Counted from the first letter of the stretch, positions 13,501 through 21,886 are shown. The stretch: DNA of 30,627 nucleotides from an uncultured Enterorhabdus sp. (GCA_947645965.1 CANSES010000011.1:1-30627), one strand, 5' to 3'. A program made the numbers and translations. Notes: a model not told the origin generated them from the sequence alone.

Positions 13501-13515
13501 CCTATCAGTGTTAGC
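13501..13515 (-). promoter_or_regulatory. Shared 15-bp feoA upstream motif, copy 2
   Basis: The minus strand reads GCTAACACTGATAGG, an exact copy of 12688-12702. Its 3' end merges with the AGGAG ribosome-binding site of the downstream FeoA-like gene. A TATGAT box lies about 20 nt further upstream. Confidence 0.55.
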
Positions 13516-13636
13516 TTACTGAAACAAAAAGTATCATACAGCAAACTCTTACCAAATGGAACCATGGATAACTTTTTCGCTCAGAATTAGGAACCTCCCG
13601 GCCCGAAAGGCTGAAGAGCCCCCAGCGGCGGCACGC

Positions 13637-14566
13637 CTAGGGCAAATCGCAGACGCAAGACCAGACGGCGCCCGTCCCCCGGGCGAACTCGCAGCCGAAA
13701 CAGCTCTCCTTCTCGCAGCGCCGATCCGATCGCATCTCCTCCGGAAGCAGGTCTGCGGAAAGGCCCGCGAACGCCTCAGCCAGGGCGGCCTGTTCCGCGT
13801 CCACCCGCCCCGCGGCAGCTTCGACCGCCTCCATTGCCGCCACGGCAAGGGCGGCGAGCTGCTCCATGCCTCGCCCGGTGGGATGGGTGCCGTCGCTCGC
13901 CTCGTAGTCGAAGCCCGCAGCGCGCACATCGGCCACCAGGCAGCCATTGGCAACTGCCGATGCGCGGATGACGTCGTTGTAGTCATCGAGGTCGATCCCA
14001 CGCAGCCGGTACGCGAAGGAGGCGCGCCCCGCCCCGAGCTCACGCCCAGGCAGCAGCGTCAGGCACCAGATGCGCGCATGGGGGCAGGCCTTCCGCATCC
14101 GAGCAAGCATGGCATCATAGGCGCGAGCGAATGACGGCAGCGACTCCTCAGTCGCAGGCCCGGGCTCGCCCTCGGGGACGGCCAGCGCCTCGGGACACTG
14201 CGGCATGGCCGCGCTGCGCGCCGCAGCCTGGGCCCAAGGACCGGCCCACCCATAGTCGTTGATGCCGATGAACACCAGCACGTCATCGGGCTCCTCGCCG
14301 TCAGGCCCCGCAATCTCCGCGATGCGCTCAGGCGTGTGCCCGGCGGGGAATCCCGCGCCATCCACCATCGAGCCGGAAAACGCCGCGTTCGACACCAGCC
14401 TGCCGTCGAAATGTGCGATCACCCGGGCCCACCAGGTGTCCTCCGGCTCGAGCACGCCGGTCGACCGTCGCAGGTCACCCGCATAGTAGATGCGGTTGGC
14501 CGGGCTCGTCACCCCCTCGAAAGTAGAAATGGAATCCCCAAAGACCGAGAACGTGCGCTGCGCCAT
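13637..14566 (-). CDS. SGNH/GDSL-family hydrolase with C-terminal Cys tail
   Basis: This is a 309-residue protein. Block I is FGDSIST with nucleophile Ser12, the GxND motif is GINDYGW at residues 101-107, and the catalytic Asp-His pair is SDGTHPT (D225, H228). These mark an SGNH esterase or lipase-type hydrolase. No signal peptide is seen, so it is probably cytoplasmic. The last 26 residues form an unusual Cys cluster, C284-x4-C289-x2-C292-x11-C304-x-C306, which looks like a metal- or cluster-binding tail and is not part of the common fold. The ATG at 14566 has GAGGAG just upstream; 49 extra residues upstream in frame are Arg-rich and unlikely. It is divergent from thrC. The substrate is unknown. 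Confidence 0.85.
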   Translation of the reverse strand: MAQRTFSVFGDSISTFEGVTSPANRIYYAGDLRRSTGVLEPEDTWWARVIAHFDGRLVSNAAFSGSMVDGAGFPAGHTPERIAEIAGPDGEEPDDVLVFIGINDYGWAGPWAQAAARSAAMPQCPEALAVPEGEPGPATEESLPSFARAYDAMLARMRKACPHARIWCLTLLPGRELGAGRASFAYRLRGIDLDDYNDVIRASAVANGCLVADVRAAGFDYEASDGTHPTGRGMEQLAALAVAAMEAVEAAAGRVDAEQAALAEAFAGLSADLLPEEMRSDRRCEKESCFGCEFARGTGAVWSCVCDLP

Positions 14567-14671
14567 GGGCCCTCCTCGCCTCGCGACCAGACGACGCGCC
14601 GCCCACGCAGGGCGATTGCGCGTTGCATGAAAACCTGGGGCGGCGGCAAGCCGGCCCGAATCGCAGCATAG

Positions 14672-14677
14672 TATACT
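14672..14677 (+). promoter_or_regulatory. Candidate thrC -10 element
   Basis: TATACT lies about 35 nt upstream of the thrC ATG in the divergent spacer. A matching -35 is not evident. Confidence 0.4.
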
Positions 14678-14711
14678 TGTCCGCGTCCGTCCCAGAGAAG
14701 GAAGAGACCCC

Positions 14712-16280
14712 ATGACAAACGCCTCATCCGGCGAAGCCGGCCAGAACCTCTACGTCGACACGCGCGGCTGCTGCGAGGCCCCCGTTCCCTTCACCGAGGC
14801 CGTCGTAAACGGCCTGGCCCAAGGTGGCGGCCTCTATGTGCCCGAGCGCATCCCCACGCTCACCCTTGAGGAGATCACGGCCCTCGCCAAGCTGCCCTAC
14901 GCCCAGCGCGCAGCGGCCATCTACAAGGCCTTCGCCATCGACCTTCCCGACGATGAGATCGACCGTCTGATGGCCCGCTCCTACGGCGACAACTTCGATG
15001 ACGACGCCATCTGCCCCATCACCTCGCTGGATGACGATACGCACGTCCTCGAGCTGTGGCATGGGCCCACCAGCGCCTTCAAGGACATGGCGCTCCAGTG
15101 CCTGCCGCAGTTCTTCTCCGCCAGCGCAAGCGCCCTGCGCGAGTCCGGACAGCTCGACCACGAGTCCCTCATCCTGGTCGCCACCTCCGGCGATACGGGG
15201 AAGGCAGCACTTGAGGGCTTCAAGAACGCCGAGGGCGTGCGCATCGGCGTGCTCTTCCCCGACACCGGCGTGAGCGACATCCAGCGCAAGCAGATGGTCA
15301 CCACCACTGGCGACAACGTCCAAGTATGGGGCGTGCGCGGCAACTTCGATGACTGCCAAACCGGTGTCAAGAAGGCCTTCTCGGATGATGCCTTCGCCCA
15401 GAAGCTTCTCCGCGAGCACAGCGTGGCCCTCTCAAGCGCCAACTCCATCAACTGGGGGCGTCTCATGCCCCAGATCGTCTACTACGTCTCCAGCTATGCT
15501 GAGCTAGTAGCCCAGGGCAAGGTGGAGGCCGGCGCACCCGTGGACGTCTGCGTGCCCACGGGCAACTTCGGCAACATCCTGGCCGCCTGGTACGCGAAGG
15601 CCATGGGGGTTCCCTTCGGCACGCTCATGTGCGCCAGCAACGAGAACCGCGTCCTCGCCGACTTCATCAACACCGGCACCTACGACATCTCCGACCGCGA
15701 CTTCGTGACCACCCCCTCCCCCTCGATGGACATCCTCGTCTCCTCGAACCTGGAACGCCAGCTCTTCGAGCTCACCGGTCGCGACACCCAGGCCATTGCC
15801 GGCTGGATGCGCGATTTGTCGGAGAGCCGCCGCTTCCGCGTAGACGCCGACACCTTCGCCAAGGTGCGTGCTGACTTCGTGGCAGACTCCGTAGGAAACG
15901 ACGAGTGCCTCGCCGTCATCCGAGAGGTTCTCGATGAGCACGGCTACCTGCTCGACCCGCACACGGCCGTCGCCTACCGCGTGGCCCAGAACGTTCGCGG
16001 CGAGAACCCGGTGCTCATAGCCAGCACGGCCCACTGGGCGAAGTTCGGCGACAACGTGTACCGCGCCCTCCACGATCTGCCGGCCGGCGCCCCGCTGCCC
16101 GCAGACGTGGCGGCCTTCACTGGCTGCCAGCTCAACGAGCTCATCTCGCGGGAGACGGGCGGGCGAGCCATCCCCGCCGGGCTCTCCTCCCTCGACGAGA
16201 TGCCCGTGCGATTCGCCGAGGTGATCGACGGCGACGTCGCCTCCATCGAGTCGGCCGCGGAGGATTTCCTCAGCCGCTAA
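14712..16280 (+). CDS. thrC: Threonine synthase
   Basis: This 522-residue PLP enzyme converts O-phospho-L-homoserine to L-threonine in the cytoplasm. It has the long form typical of many bacteria and fungi, with N-terminal GLAQGGGLYVPERIP, the PLP-lysine segment HGPTSAFKDMALQ (Lys124), and the phosphate loop ATSGDTGKAAL. Further conserved runs are SANSINWGRLMPQIVYY, PTGNFGNILAAWYAKAMG, and HTAVAY near the C-terminus. GAAGGAAGAG precedes the ATG at 14712. It stands alone on the plus strand with a strong hairpin behind it. The assignment is secure. Confidence 0.96.
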   Translation: MTNASSGEAGQNLYVDTRGCCEAPVPFTEAVVNGLAQGGGLYVPERIPTLTLEEITALAKLPYAQRAAAIYKAFAIDLPDDEIDRLMARSYGDNFDDDAICPITSLDDDTHVLELWHGPTSAFKDMALQCLPQFFSASASALRESGQLDHESLILVATSGDTGKAALEGFKNAEGVRIGVLFPDTGVSDIQRKQMVTTTGDNVQVWGVRGNFDDCQTGVKKAFSDDAFAQKLLREHSVALSSANSINWGRLMPQIVYYVSSYAELVAQGKVEAGAPVDVCVPTGNFGNILAAWYAKAMGVPFGTLMCASNENRVLADFINTGTYDISDRDFVTTPSPSMDILVSSNLERQLFELTGRDTQAIAGWMRDLSESRRFRVDADTFAKVRADFVADSVGNDECLAVIREVLDEHGYLLDPHTAVAYRVAQNVRGENPVLIASTAHWAKFGDNVYRALHDLPAGAPLPADVAAFTGCQLNELISRETGGRAIPAGLSSLDEMPVRFAEVIDGDVASIESAAEDFLSR

Positions 16281-16300
16281 GACGCCTTCCGTGCGAAAAT

Positions 16301-16333
16301 AGCCCGGGGAGCCGCTCATGAGCGCCCCGGGCT
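16301..16333 (+). terminator. Terminator hairpin after thrC
   Basis: AGCCCGGGG (16301-16309) and CCCCGGGCT (16325-16333) form a perfect 9-bp stem, with a second small palindrome (GCTCATGAGC) in the loop, about 20 nt past the thrC stop. No U-tract follows. Confidence 0.65.
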
Positions 16334-16421
16334 CGTCGATAGCCAGCTCGCGTCCACACGCAAGCCAACGTGTTGCGCAGCCAACAGGGCATCACGACCC
16401 ACCAGACCGAAGGGACTCGCC

Positions 16422-16766
16422 ATGGATCAACTTGACAAGCTCGAGACGAGCGTTCGACTCTCCGTAAGAAACCCCCTTTCCGAGAGCACCTCCGTCTTCG
16501 GCCGCGGCGTTGCCGACCTCTGCCTGGGAGTGCGCACCCACGGCTCGCTCAACGCCGCCGCGAAGCACATGGGCATGGCCTACAGCAAGGCATGGCGCAT
16601 CATCAAGGACACCGAAGCCGCCCTCGACGTTCAGCTGCTGAACCGAGACGGTGCCCACGGAAGCGAGCTCACCGAGGAGGGCAGTCGCATCCTCGACACC
16701 TACATCGCCATCAACAACCGCCTCCAGGCCGAGGCGCAGCAGCTCTTCGCCGAGCTCACCGCCTAG
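16422..16766 (+). CDS. ModE-like winged-helix DNA-binding protein
   Basis: This 114-residue single-domain protein has the LysR/ModE-type winged helix: THGSLNAAAKHMGMAYSKAW (helix-turn-helix), RIIKDTEAALDVQLL and LTEEGSRILDTYIAINNRL. Full ModE has an additional molybdate-binding TOBE pair, which is missing here, so this is a stand-alone DNA-binding domain. It may sense molybdate through another protein, or it may regulate other genes. GAAGGGA is well spaced before the ATG. In a genome with Mo-enzymes like the one at 6039-8285, a molybdenum-related role is plausible but inferred. Its stop codon overlaps that of the convergent zinc-ribbon gene at a CTAG. Confidence 0.82.
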   Translation: MDQLDKLETSVRLSVRNPLSESTSVFGRGVADLCLGVRTHGSLNAAAKHMGMAYSKAWRIIKDTEAALDVQLLNRDGAHGSELTEEGSRILDTYIAINNRLQAEAQQLFAELTA

Positions 16767-17101
16767 GCACCTGACACCGCAGCCTTCTCCCGCACCGCCC
16801 GCGCGACGCCAGGAGAACCCGCCCCGCCACCGCGCAGTGCCGATGCCTCGGCTCCCGTCGATGCGCAGTCCTCGTAGGGCGGTATCAGCTCAGCCGCCCA
16901 AACCTGGTCGGGATCAGAGAGGCTGCGAACCTCAAGCCTTACCGCCCAGCGCCTCATGTCACCCTCGCGCAGCGGCGCAGCCTCCTCCAAATTGCTCGCC
17001 GCCTTCTCCAGCGCCGGCTCGCTCCCAAAGCGATAGAGGCAGCCGTAGCACACCTCCATATCCTCGAAGAGCGTAGTCTTGCACACCGGGCACACCTTCA
17101 T
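16763..17101 (-). CDS. Zinc-ribbon protein at the end of the tad locus
   Basis: This 112-residue protein has one N-terminal zinc ribbon (MKVCPVCKTTLFEDMEVCYGC, C4/C7 and C18/C21). A mixed domain follows with an immunoglobulin-like or FHA-like look (RRWAVRLEVRSLSDPDQVWA), then an Ala/Gly-rich tail. The ATG at 17101 has GAGGGGGAG upstream; an ATG at 17116 overlaps the stop of the preceding gene as ATGA and is the alternative. It is the last gene of the long minus-strand tad unit. I do not recognise the family, and the domain beyond the ribbon is uncertain. Confidence 0.7.
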   Translation of the reverse strand: MKVCPVCKTTLFEDMEVCYGCLYRFGSEPALEKAASNLEEAAPLREGDMRRWAVRLEVRSLSDPDQVWAAELIPPYEDCASTGAEASALRGGGAGSPGVARAVREKAAVSGA

Positions 17102-17112
17102 GGCTCCCCCTC

Positions 17113-17580
17113 TCATCGCAGCGCCGTTCCCATGACGGCCATCTCAACCTTGTCGCCCGCGCTCAACCACGGGCCCTCGCCCGCAAACCGCTCAAGCACG
17201 GCCCGGGCCCTCCGGCAGCGCAGACGCCGCCCGGGAGCGACTGCGCGATGGGCCTCGACCACAAGCCCCGTAGCATCCACGAACGCGACGTCGACGGCAT
17301 GTCCCATGCCAAAGGTGTGGACATCGCGACAGGGCGCGAGCAGCATTACTCCCGCCTGAGGGCGGCGGAAAAGAAGCCCGCGCAGGCGCGATGCCAGACT
17401 CGTCGCCAGGCAGAGCGATCCCAAGCCTCCTCCCATGCGCCCCTCGAAAGAGCGCTCCCCAACTGTCGCACATCTCGACACGCCGCCACGGGCAACGGCG
17501 CTACGCAGGTCGTCGGGATCAACCAGCGGCACCATGCGGCCCGGCGCGCACCGCCTCAGCCAACCTTCCTGGCACCGCAT
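17113..17580 (-). CDS. DUF192 family protein
   Basis: The last 105 or so residues carry the DUF192 pattern: SLASRLRGLLFRRPQAGVML, then CRDVHTFGMGHAVDVAFVD and PGRRLRCRRARAVLERFAG. DUF192 proteins are small beta-barrel-like proteins of unknown function, often encoded near tad/pilus genes in actinobacteria. The start is unsure. The ATG at 17580 has GAGGGG close by and gives 155 residues; an ATG at 17436 has a similar site and would keep just the domain; an ATG at 17748 lies inside the preceding gene. It ends at or just before the zinc-ribbon gene, so translation may be coupled. Confidence 0.75.
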   Translation of the reverse strand: MRCQEGWLRRCAPGRMVPLVDPDDLRSAVARGGVSRCATVGERSFEGRMGGGLGSLCLATSLASRLRGLLFRRPQAGVMLLAPCRDVHTFGMGHAVDVAFVDATGLVVEAHRAVAPGRRLRCRRARAVLERFAGEGPWLSAGDKVEMAVMGTALR

Positions 17581-17669
17581 CGCGCCCCTCGTCCGAGCGA
17601 GGCTCCGACGCGAGCGCTCGCGACGCCGTGGCGCCCGCCCCTCCGCTGGGACGCCTCGCGCCCTGCCCG

Positions 17670-18176
17670 TTATTCCACCATCCTCACGCGCACCACGACG
17701 CTTGTCCATCCTGCTGCATCGGTGCACGACACCATTGCCCATCGACATAGCCCCTCTCCTTTCACGAACGTCGCGCAGCCCTCCACGCCGCTGGGAACCC
17801 CCAGCCAGCCTCGGTCGACCAGCGCTTTCGCCAGCATCTCGGCCCTATCGGCCGCAACGCCGGGGAAGACGAAGCCCAGCACCTGCCCATCTTCGCTGGC
17901 GTATGACTCCCGAGCACCCTCGGGAGCGAACAGCTCCTCGACGAACCATGCCGGAGCCGACGGCCCCGCACGATAGCCGGGAAGCACCTCCTCCCACGCT
18001 GTCTCGCCGCCAAGCACGGCTCTCACCAGAGGGGACGCACGTGCTGGCCCCGCCACCTCGGGCGCGGGCCCCTCCTCCAGCCGTTGCAACAGCCCCGGTA
18101 CCGCCACCATCCCCAGCATCCCTGCCACGAGCGCCGCAGCCGCAAGCGCCCGTCTCCGTTGCCTCTTCTCGCCCAT
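17670..18176 (-). CDS. Hypothetical membrane-anchored protein of the tad locus
   Basis: This 168-residue protein has a basic N-terminus and one hydrophobic helix (RRRALAAAALVAGMLGMVAV, about residues 8-27), so it is an anchored or exported protein. The rest is acidic and globular, with TAWEEVLPGYRAGPSAPAWF, SYASEDGQVLGFVFPGVAAD, and two Cys near the C-terminus (GCATFVKGEGLCRW). GAGGAGGG lies just before the ATG. The gene begins 9 nt after the TadE/F-like gene, so it belongs to the same transcript. It may help assemble or localise the pilus. I do not recognise it. Confidence 0.7.
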   Translation of the reverse strand: MGEKRQRRRALAAAALVAGMLGMVAVPGLLQRLEEGPAPEVAGPARASPLVRAVLGGETAWEEVLPGYRAGPSAPAWFVEELFAPEGARESYASEDGQVLGFVFPGVAADRAEMLAKALVDRGWLGVPSGVEGCATFVKGEGLCRWAMVSCTDAAGWTSVVVRVRMVE

Positions 18177-18185
18177 TCGCCCTCC

Positions 18186-18650
18186 TCAGAACAGCATTCC
18201 CGGCTTGTACGGATCCACCGTCAGCGACACCCGATGCTCCAGACGCGGAAGCCGCACGCCGAGCACCTCGTCACGCAACCCCAGCCCGAACAAGGTCGGG
18301 GCATAGGCCAGCGTGGCCGTGTAGGTGACATGCCCGAGCACACCGCCCGACACCTCCACTCCCACCGCCAGGTTGTCGCGCACGAGCGCCTCCTCGATCA
18401 CCGCCCGAATCTCCTCGGCGCCCCGCCCCGCGTCCTGCCCGTACGCCGGCGACGCCGCACAGAGACGCACCGCGTTACGCGCAACCCGATCGAAGGCTGC
18501 GCAGTCTCCGAAGAACGTGAGCGCATTCACGGCAACAACCGCCACGATGAGCACCACCGGCAGCACGACTAGCAGCTCCACGGTCATCTGGCCCCGGTCG
18601 TCAGCCAGCACCCGGCTGCGAAGCAAGGCGATGCCCGTTCTCACCGCCAT
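18186..18650 (-). CDS. TadE/TadF-like minor pseudopilin
   Basis: This 154-residue protein has a TadE-type N-terminus: a charged stretch ending DDRGQMTVELLVVLPVVL, where the Gly before the mature part and the Glu five residues into it are the features of prepilin-peptidase substrates, followed by the hydrophobic helix. The rest is an extracytoplasmic beta-rich domain with Cys at CAAFDRVARNAVRLCAAS. The ATG at 18650 overlaps the end of the preceding gene by 10 nt, with GGAGG about 10 nt upstream; an ATG at 18704 lies further inside that gene. It is part of the tad operon. Confidence 0.82.
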   Translation of the reverse strand: MAVRTGIALLRSRVLADDRGQMTVELLVVLPVVLIVAVVAVNALTFFGDCAAFDRVARNAVRLCAASPAYGQDAGRGAEEIRAVIEEALVRDNLAVGVEVSGGVLGHVTYTATLAYAPTLFGLGLRDEVLGVRLPRLEHRVSLTVDPYKPGMLF

Positions 18651-20815
18651 GGCCTGATCACCTCCGTCGCCTCGCCGTACAAGGATCCCACCGCATCGAA
18701 GCAACGTTCCACCAGGCTGCGAGCACCCTCGCCAAGGGAGGGCGGCAGCGCCACAATCACGGGAATGGACACACCTCCGACCGGCAGCTCGATTCGCGCC
18801 ACCTCGATCCCGCGCTCGCCAGCCGCCACGGCATCAAGCGCCTCAGCCTCTAGCTCCAGAGCCACCGACGAGAACAGATCAGCGGCCGGAGACGAGAACC
18901 GGAGAGCTTGCTCCCTCACCGAACGATATGTGGCAGAGAACCTCCCCTCTCCCTCAGCGACCACATGCACGCTGTTCACGAGCACCGGCCTTAAGGCGTT
19001 CAGCCGAGCCGGCTGCAAGCCCGCCGACGAGAAGGCGCCCTGCAAAGCGCCAGCCGCCCACGAGCCCAACCCGCTGGCACTGACCAGCGGAACGGAGGAG
19101 GCCGCCGCCTCTACAGCGCCCGTAAGTGCCTCCTGCCCCTTCCCGTAGGCACGTAGCAGCCCCGACCAGGCATCGAGCACGATGCGCGCCGCCCCCACCG
19201 CCGCGCCAGCATCCTGACCGAAGCCGTCCAGCAGCGCCGTGATGACCGTTTGCCCCTCGGGCGAGGGATCTTCGAGCAGCGTTGAGCCCGAGACGGCTGC
19301 CCGCGAGCCCAGCGTCATGCCGCCGACGACGAACAGCGACTCAAAGCCTTTGTCTGCCGCCACGGAGCCCGTGCTCACCACCAACGACACCGCGCCCCGA
19401 TACCCCGGGGGAGCCGCCTTGATGCGATAGGCGCCTGCCGACCGAGCCGCTTCAGCGCATTTTCCGATGAGGTCCCCCGCCGCGTCCTTGGCCGCTTCCA
19501 ACTCTGGCGCGAGCCTCTCCTTGGCAGACCGATACTCGTCAGCGGCCTGGGCTATGGCCGCATAGTGGTACTCGAACCCGTTCTCGATGGCCGTAGACGC
19601 CGACGCCACGCTTCCCAAGCTTGACGACGTGAATTCGCACGTAGGGCAAAGCGAGAACTCGCCCGCCTCCCAGTCGGCAGCAGAGCCCATCCCCACTGCC
19701 TCCGCCGCGCCCGGGCAGCCACTCCAGGCGTGCATGGCGCGCTGCTCCCCCTCCGTGATGGGAAACGCGACCATGCGATAGAGCGCCGTTTGCCTCATCT
19801 CGTCAGTGTTGCGCGGCAGCCGCGGAAAGAAGGCATCGAACGAGTCATCCGTCTCAATCACATAGCCACGCGCAAGCTCATCGGCAGCGAACCGGTAGAA
19901 CAGCTTGCGCAGAGCCGACCGAGCCTGCTCCTCCACATCGTCTGTCGCGGGGCGTTCCTGGGCCAAGCGCTGCACGTAGTAGGCGCGAGCCCGCTTGAGC
20001 GGCACCGCAAACGACCAGGCATCGACGCTGCGATAGAGCGGGTTGAGCGATTCGTCTAAGGCAGCCAGGTGGTTCGCACGCTCGTAGAGGCAGTAGCCAG
20101 GGTGAGCGCCGCAATCTCGCTCGAAGGCCCGCTCCTTAGCCTCCTGCGCTTCGCGTGCCGCCTGCTCCGCCGCGGCAGCTGCGCGCTCGAGGGCGCCGGA
20201 ATTCTCCTCCATGGACTCGCGCAGCACGCCAGCCGCCGCATCGGCCCCCACCGTGATGTCGACTCCCTTGGAGGGGACGAGCATGGCTGCTGCCAGGTAA
20301 CCGCCACCCGAAGCGCCGCCCTGGTTGGCGGCCCCCACAGCCGCAGCGTTGGCGGCCGCCAGAAAGGGCAAGGCGGCCTGGAGCCGATTGAGCCCCCGCG
20401 CTGCGCGCTCGGCGAAGGCGCTGCGCGCGTCCAGAATCTTCGAGCCCAGCTCCACCAAGCGTGCGCCCACGCTCGCGGTCGGCGGAACGCACAGCGCCAC
20501 CACCCCCGCGCCATAGGTCACCGCCCCCAGCAATGAGAGCGACAACACCACCGCGTCGCACAGACGCACCGCCACCATAAACTCCGCCACAGGGTTCTCG
20601 GCAGCCAGCGCTGCCGCGTCGGCAACCTCTTGAATATCGGCCGCGGCGGCATTCACTCGGTAGACCTGAGCGCTGCTGAACACGAGCGCCAAAACCAGCA
20701 GCAGCGCCACGGCCATGCCCGCCGTGGTAAGCCCCTCCTCATCGCAGATGAGCTGACCCCACACGTCCTCGGCAATCCCGCGCGTCACCTGCCGATGCTC
20801 CTCACCCGTCCTCAT
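18641..20815 (-). CDS. TadG-like large pilus-locus membrane protein
   Basis: This 724-residue protein starts with a TadE/TadG-type anchor (EEGLTTAGMAVALLLVLALV) followed by QVYRVNAAAADIQEVADAAA, as in Tad-like proteins whose N-terminal helix leads into a long external domain. A second hydrophobic region (VRLCDAVVLSLSLLGAVTY, VVALCVPP) follows. The middle contains Ala/Glu-rich coiled-coil-like stretches (ALERAAAAAEQAAREAQEAK). There is no von Willebrand A motif of classical TadG that I can see. The ATG at 20815 has AGGAG about 9 nt upstream and overlaps the TadE stop by 14 nt. It is probably a major component of the pilus tip or envelope complex. Confidence 0.7.
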   Translation of the reverse strand: MRTGEEHRQVTRGIAEDVWGQLICDEEGLTTAGMAVALLLVLALVFSSAQVYRVNAAAADIQEVADAAALAAENPVAEFMVAVRLCDAVVLSLSLLGAVTYGAGVVALCVPPTASVGARLVELGSKILDARSAFAERAARGLNRLQAALPFLAAANAAAVGAANQGGASGGGYLAAAMLVPSKGVDITVGADAAAGVLRESMEENSGALERAAAAAEQAAREAQEAKERAFERDCGAHPGYCLYERANHLAALDESLNPLYRSVDAWSFAVPLKRARAYYVQRLAQERPATDDVEEQARSALRKLFYRFAADELARGYVIETDDSFDAFFPRLPRNTDEMRQTALYRMVAFPITEGEQRAMHAWSGCPGAAEAVGMGSAADWEAGEFSLCPTCEFTSSSLGSVASASTAIENGFEYHYAAIAQAADEYRSAKERLAPELEAAKDAAGDLIGKCAEAARSAGAYRIKAAPPGYRGAVSLVVSTGSVAADKGFESLFVVGGMTLGSRAAVSGSTLLEDPSPEGQTVITALLDGFGQDAGAAVGAARIVLDAWSGLLRAYGKGQEALTGAVEAAASSVPLVSASGLGSWAAGALQGAFSSAGLQPARLNALRPVLVNSVHVVAEGEGRFSATYRSVREQALRFSSPAADLFSSVALELEAEALDAVAAGERGIEVARIELPVGGVSIPVIVALPPSLGEGARSLVERCFDAVGSLYGEATEVIRPWR

Positions 20816-21428
20816 CGATCCACGCTCCTATCCAGCGGGCCGGGTCGCGCCCGACCTGTGCCCCCGCCGCCCACGCCGGCTGCGTCGACATCGACCGCTC
20901 CACTGACACCACGATGTTGCCACGCTCGTTCGCCAACCCCAGCAACGCCGCTCCGCCGTCAAGCAGGGGAAGCGGGCGCACCTCAGTAGAGACCCTCACC
21001 GCCACCCGGTCGGAACGCTCGTCACCCGACATCTCGACGCGCCACGTACAACCGCCCTCATGAACATGGAAGCAAGCCGCCGAGGGAACCGACCCCAGCC
21101 GACGCAAGACGTACTCCTCGCAAAGCGTCTCAGCATCGCCCATCGCATCGGATCGCGTGGCAAGCAGCCGACACCCCTCGGCTGCCGCCGCCTCCATGAC
21201 CATGCGGTCGTACAGGAGAATCCCCGGCTGCAGGAGGAGAAGGGCGAGCAGAAACAGCACCGGAAGAGCGAAGGCGGCTTCCACCGTTGCCTGGCCGCGC
21301 TCGCCCCGCAAGCGCTCGGCGATACGACGAGACCCCGGCAGCGAGCCCCGGCAGCGTAGGATTCGACGCCTCCGCGTCCGAGTTATTACGCGGCTGCGAT
21401 GAATCCCGCAACCCGGCCCCGTCCTCAT
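20802..21428 (-). CDS. tadE: TadE-family minor pseudopilin
   Basis: This 208-residue protein has a long Arg-rich N-terminal leader (about 45 residues), then the TadE motif GERGQATVEAAFALPVLFLL, with Glu at position five of the mature part, and a membrane helix. The external domain follows (TLCEEYVLRRLGSVPSAACF, GGCTWRVEMSGDE). TadE pseudopilins are processed by the prepilin peptidase and support pilus assembly. The start at 21428 has GGGGGAG just upstream; the long leader is unusual, and a start inside it is possible. It sits 21 nt after the second Flp-like gene. Confidence 0.85.
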   Translation of the reverse strand: MRTGPGCGIHRSRVITRTRRRRILRCRGSLPGSRRIAERLRGERGQATVEAAFALPVLFLLALLLLQPGILLYDRMVMEAAAAEGCRLLATRSDAMGDAETLCEEYVLRRLGSVPSAACFHVHEGGCTWRVEMSGDERSDRVAVRVSTEVRPLPLLDGGAALLGLANERGNIVVSVERSMSTQPAWAAGAQVGRDPARWIGAWIDEDG

Positions 21429-21449
21429 TTGCTCCCCCTCTCCCCCTCG

Positions 21450-21674
21450 TCAATAGCAGAACGCATCGGATGCCCATCCCGCCGCCATCCCCACGTGGTG
21501 GGAGGCCGCAGCCAGGGCATGCTCGACGAACAAGCCCCGCTCCAGAGCGGAGGCAAGCAGCCCGCATGCCGCCACGATGACCACCAGAATCCCAGCCACC
21601 ACGACATACTCCACGGTGGCTTGGCCCGACTCATCCGCTACAAGCCGTTGATGCCAGCGGCTATGGCGTCCCAC
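21450..21674 (-). CDS. Second Flp-type pilin-like protein
   Basis: This is a short protein with the Flp class III prepilin signature DESGQATVEYVVVAGILVVI: cleavage after the Gly, Glu at position five and Tyr after it. A helix and a tail (ERGLFVEHALAAASHHVGM) follow. The body is clear, the start is not. GTG 21674 is the best in-frame initiator and overlaps the first flp gene by about 37 nt; AGGAG lies only 2 nt before it. In this reading the protein has 74 residues. It could be a minor pilin coupled to the major one. Confidence 0.65.
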   Translation of the reverse strand: MGRHSRWHQRLVADESGQATVEYVVVAGILVVIVAACGLLASALERGLFVEHALAAASHHVGMAAGWASDAFCY

Positions 21675-21886
21675 AGCTCCTGCAGCTTCGGCCGAAACAA
21701 GGTGATGGCCAGAATGGCTATCACCACTAGGATGCCCACCAGGATGGCGTACTCCGTCGTGCCCTGACCGGCCTGGCAGGCCAGCTTCTCCCGCACGCGC
21801 CCCCGCAGTCTTCCCCAGACAATGCCAGCACGCTCCCAGGCGGCGCGCATGCGCGCTGCCCCTCCCTCGATCATCTTCACCTTCAC
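21638..21886 (-). CDS. flp: Flp-type major pilin
   Basis: This 82-residue prepilin has a long cytoplasmic leader (about 40 residues, MIEGGAARMRAAWERAGIVW and following) and the Flp motif AGQGTTEYAILVGILVVIAI, with Glu/Tyr at positions five and six of the mature part. A short C-terminal part ends ELWDAIAAGINGL. The GTG at 21886 has AGGAG 7 nt upstream. It lies 15 nt after tadC. The mature pilin of about 40 residues should polymerise into the type IVc pilus. The peptidase that cuts it is not in this window. Confidence 0.9.
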   Translation of the reverse strand: MKVKMIEGGAARMRAAWERAGIVWGRLRGRVREKLACQAGQGTTEYAILVGILVVIAILAITLFRPKLQELWDAIAAGINGL

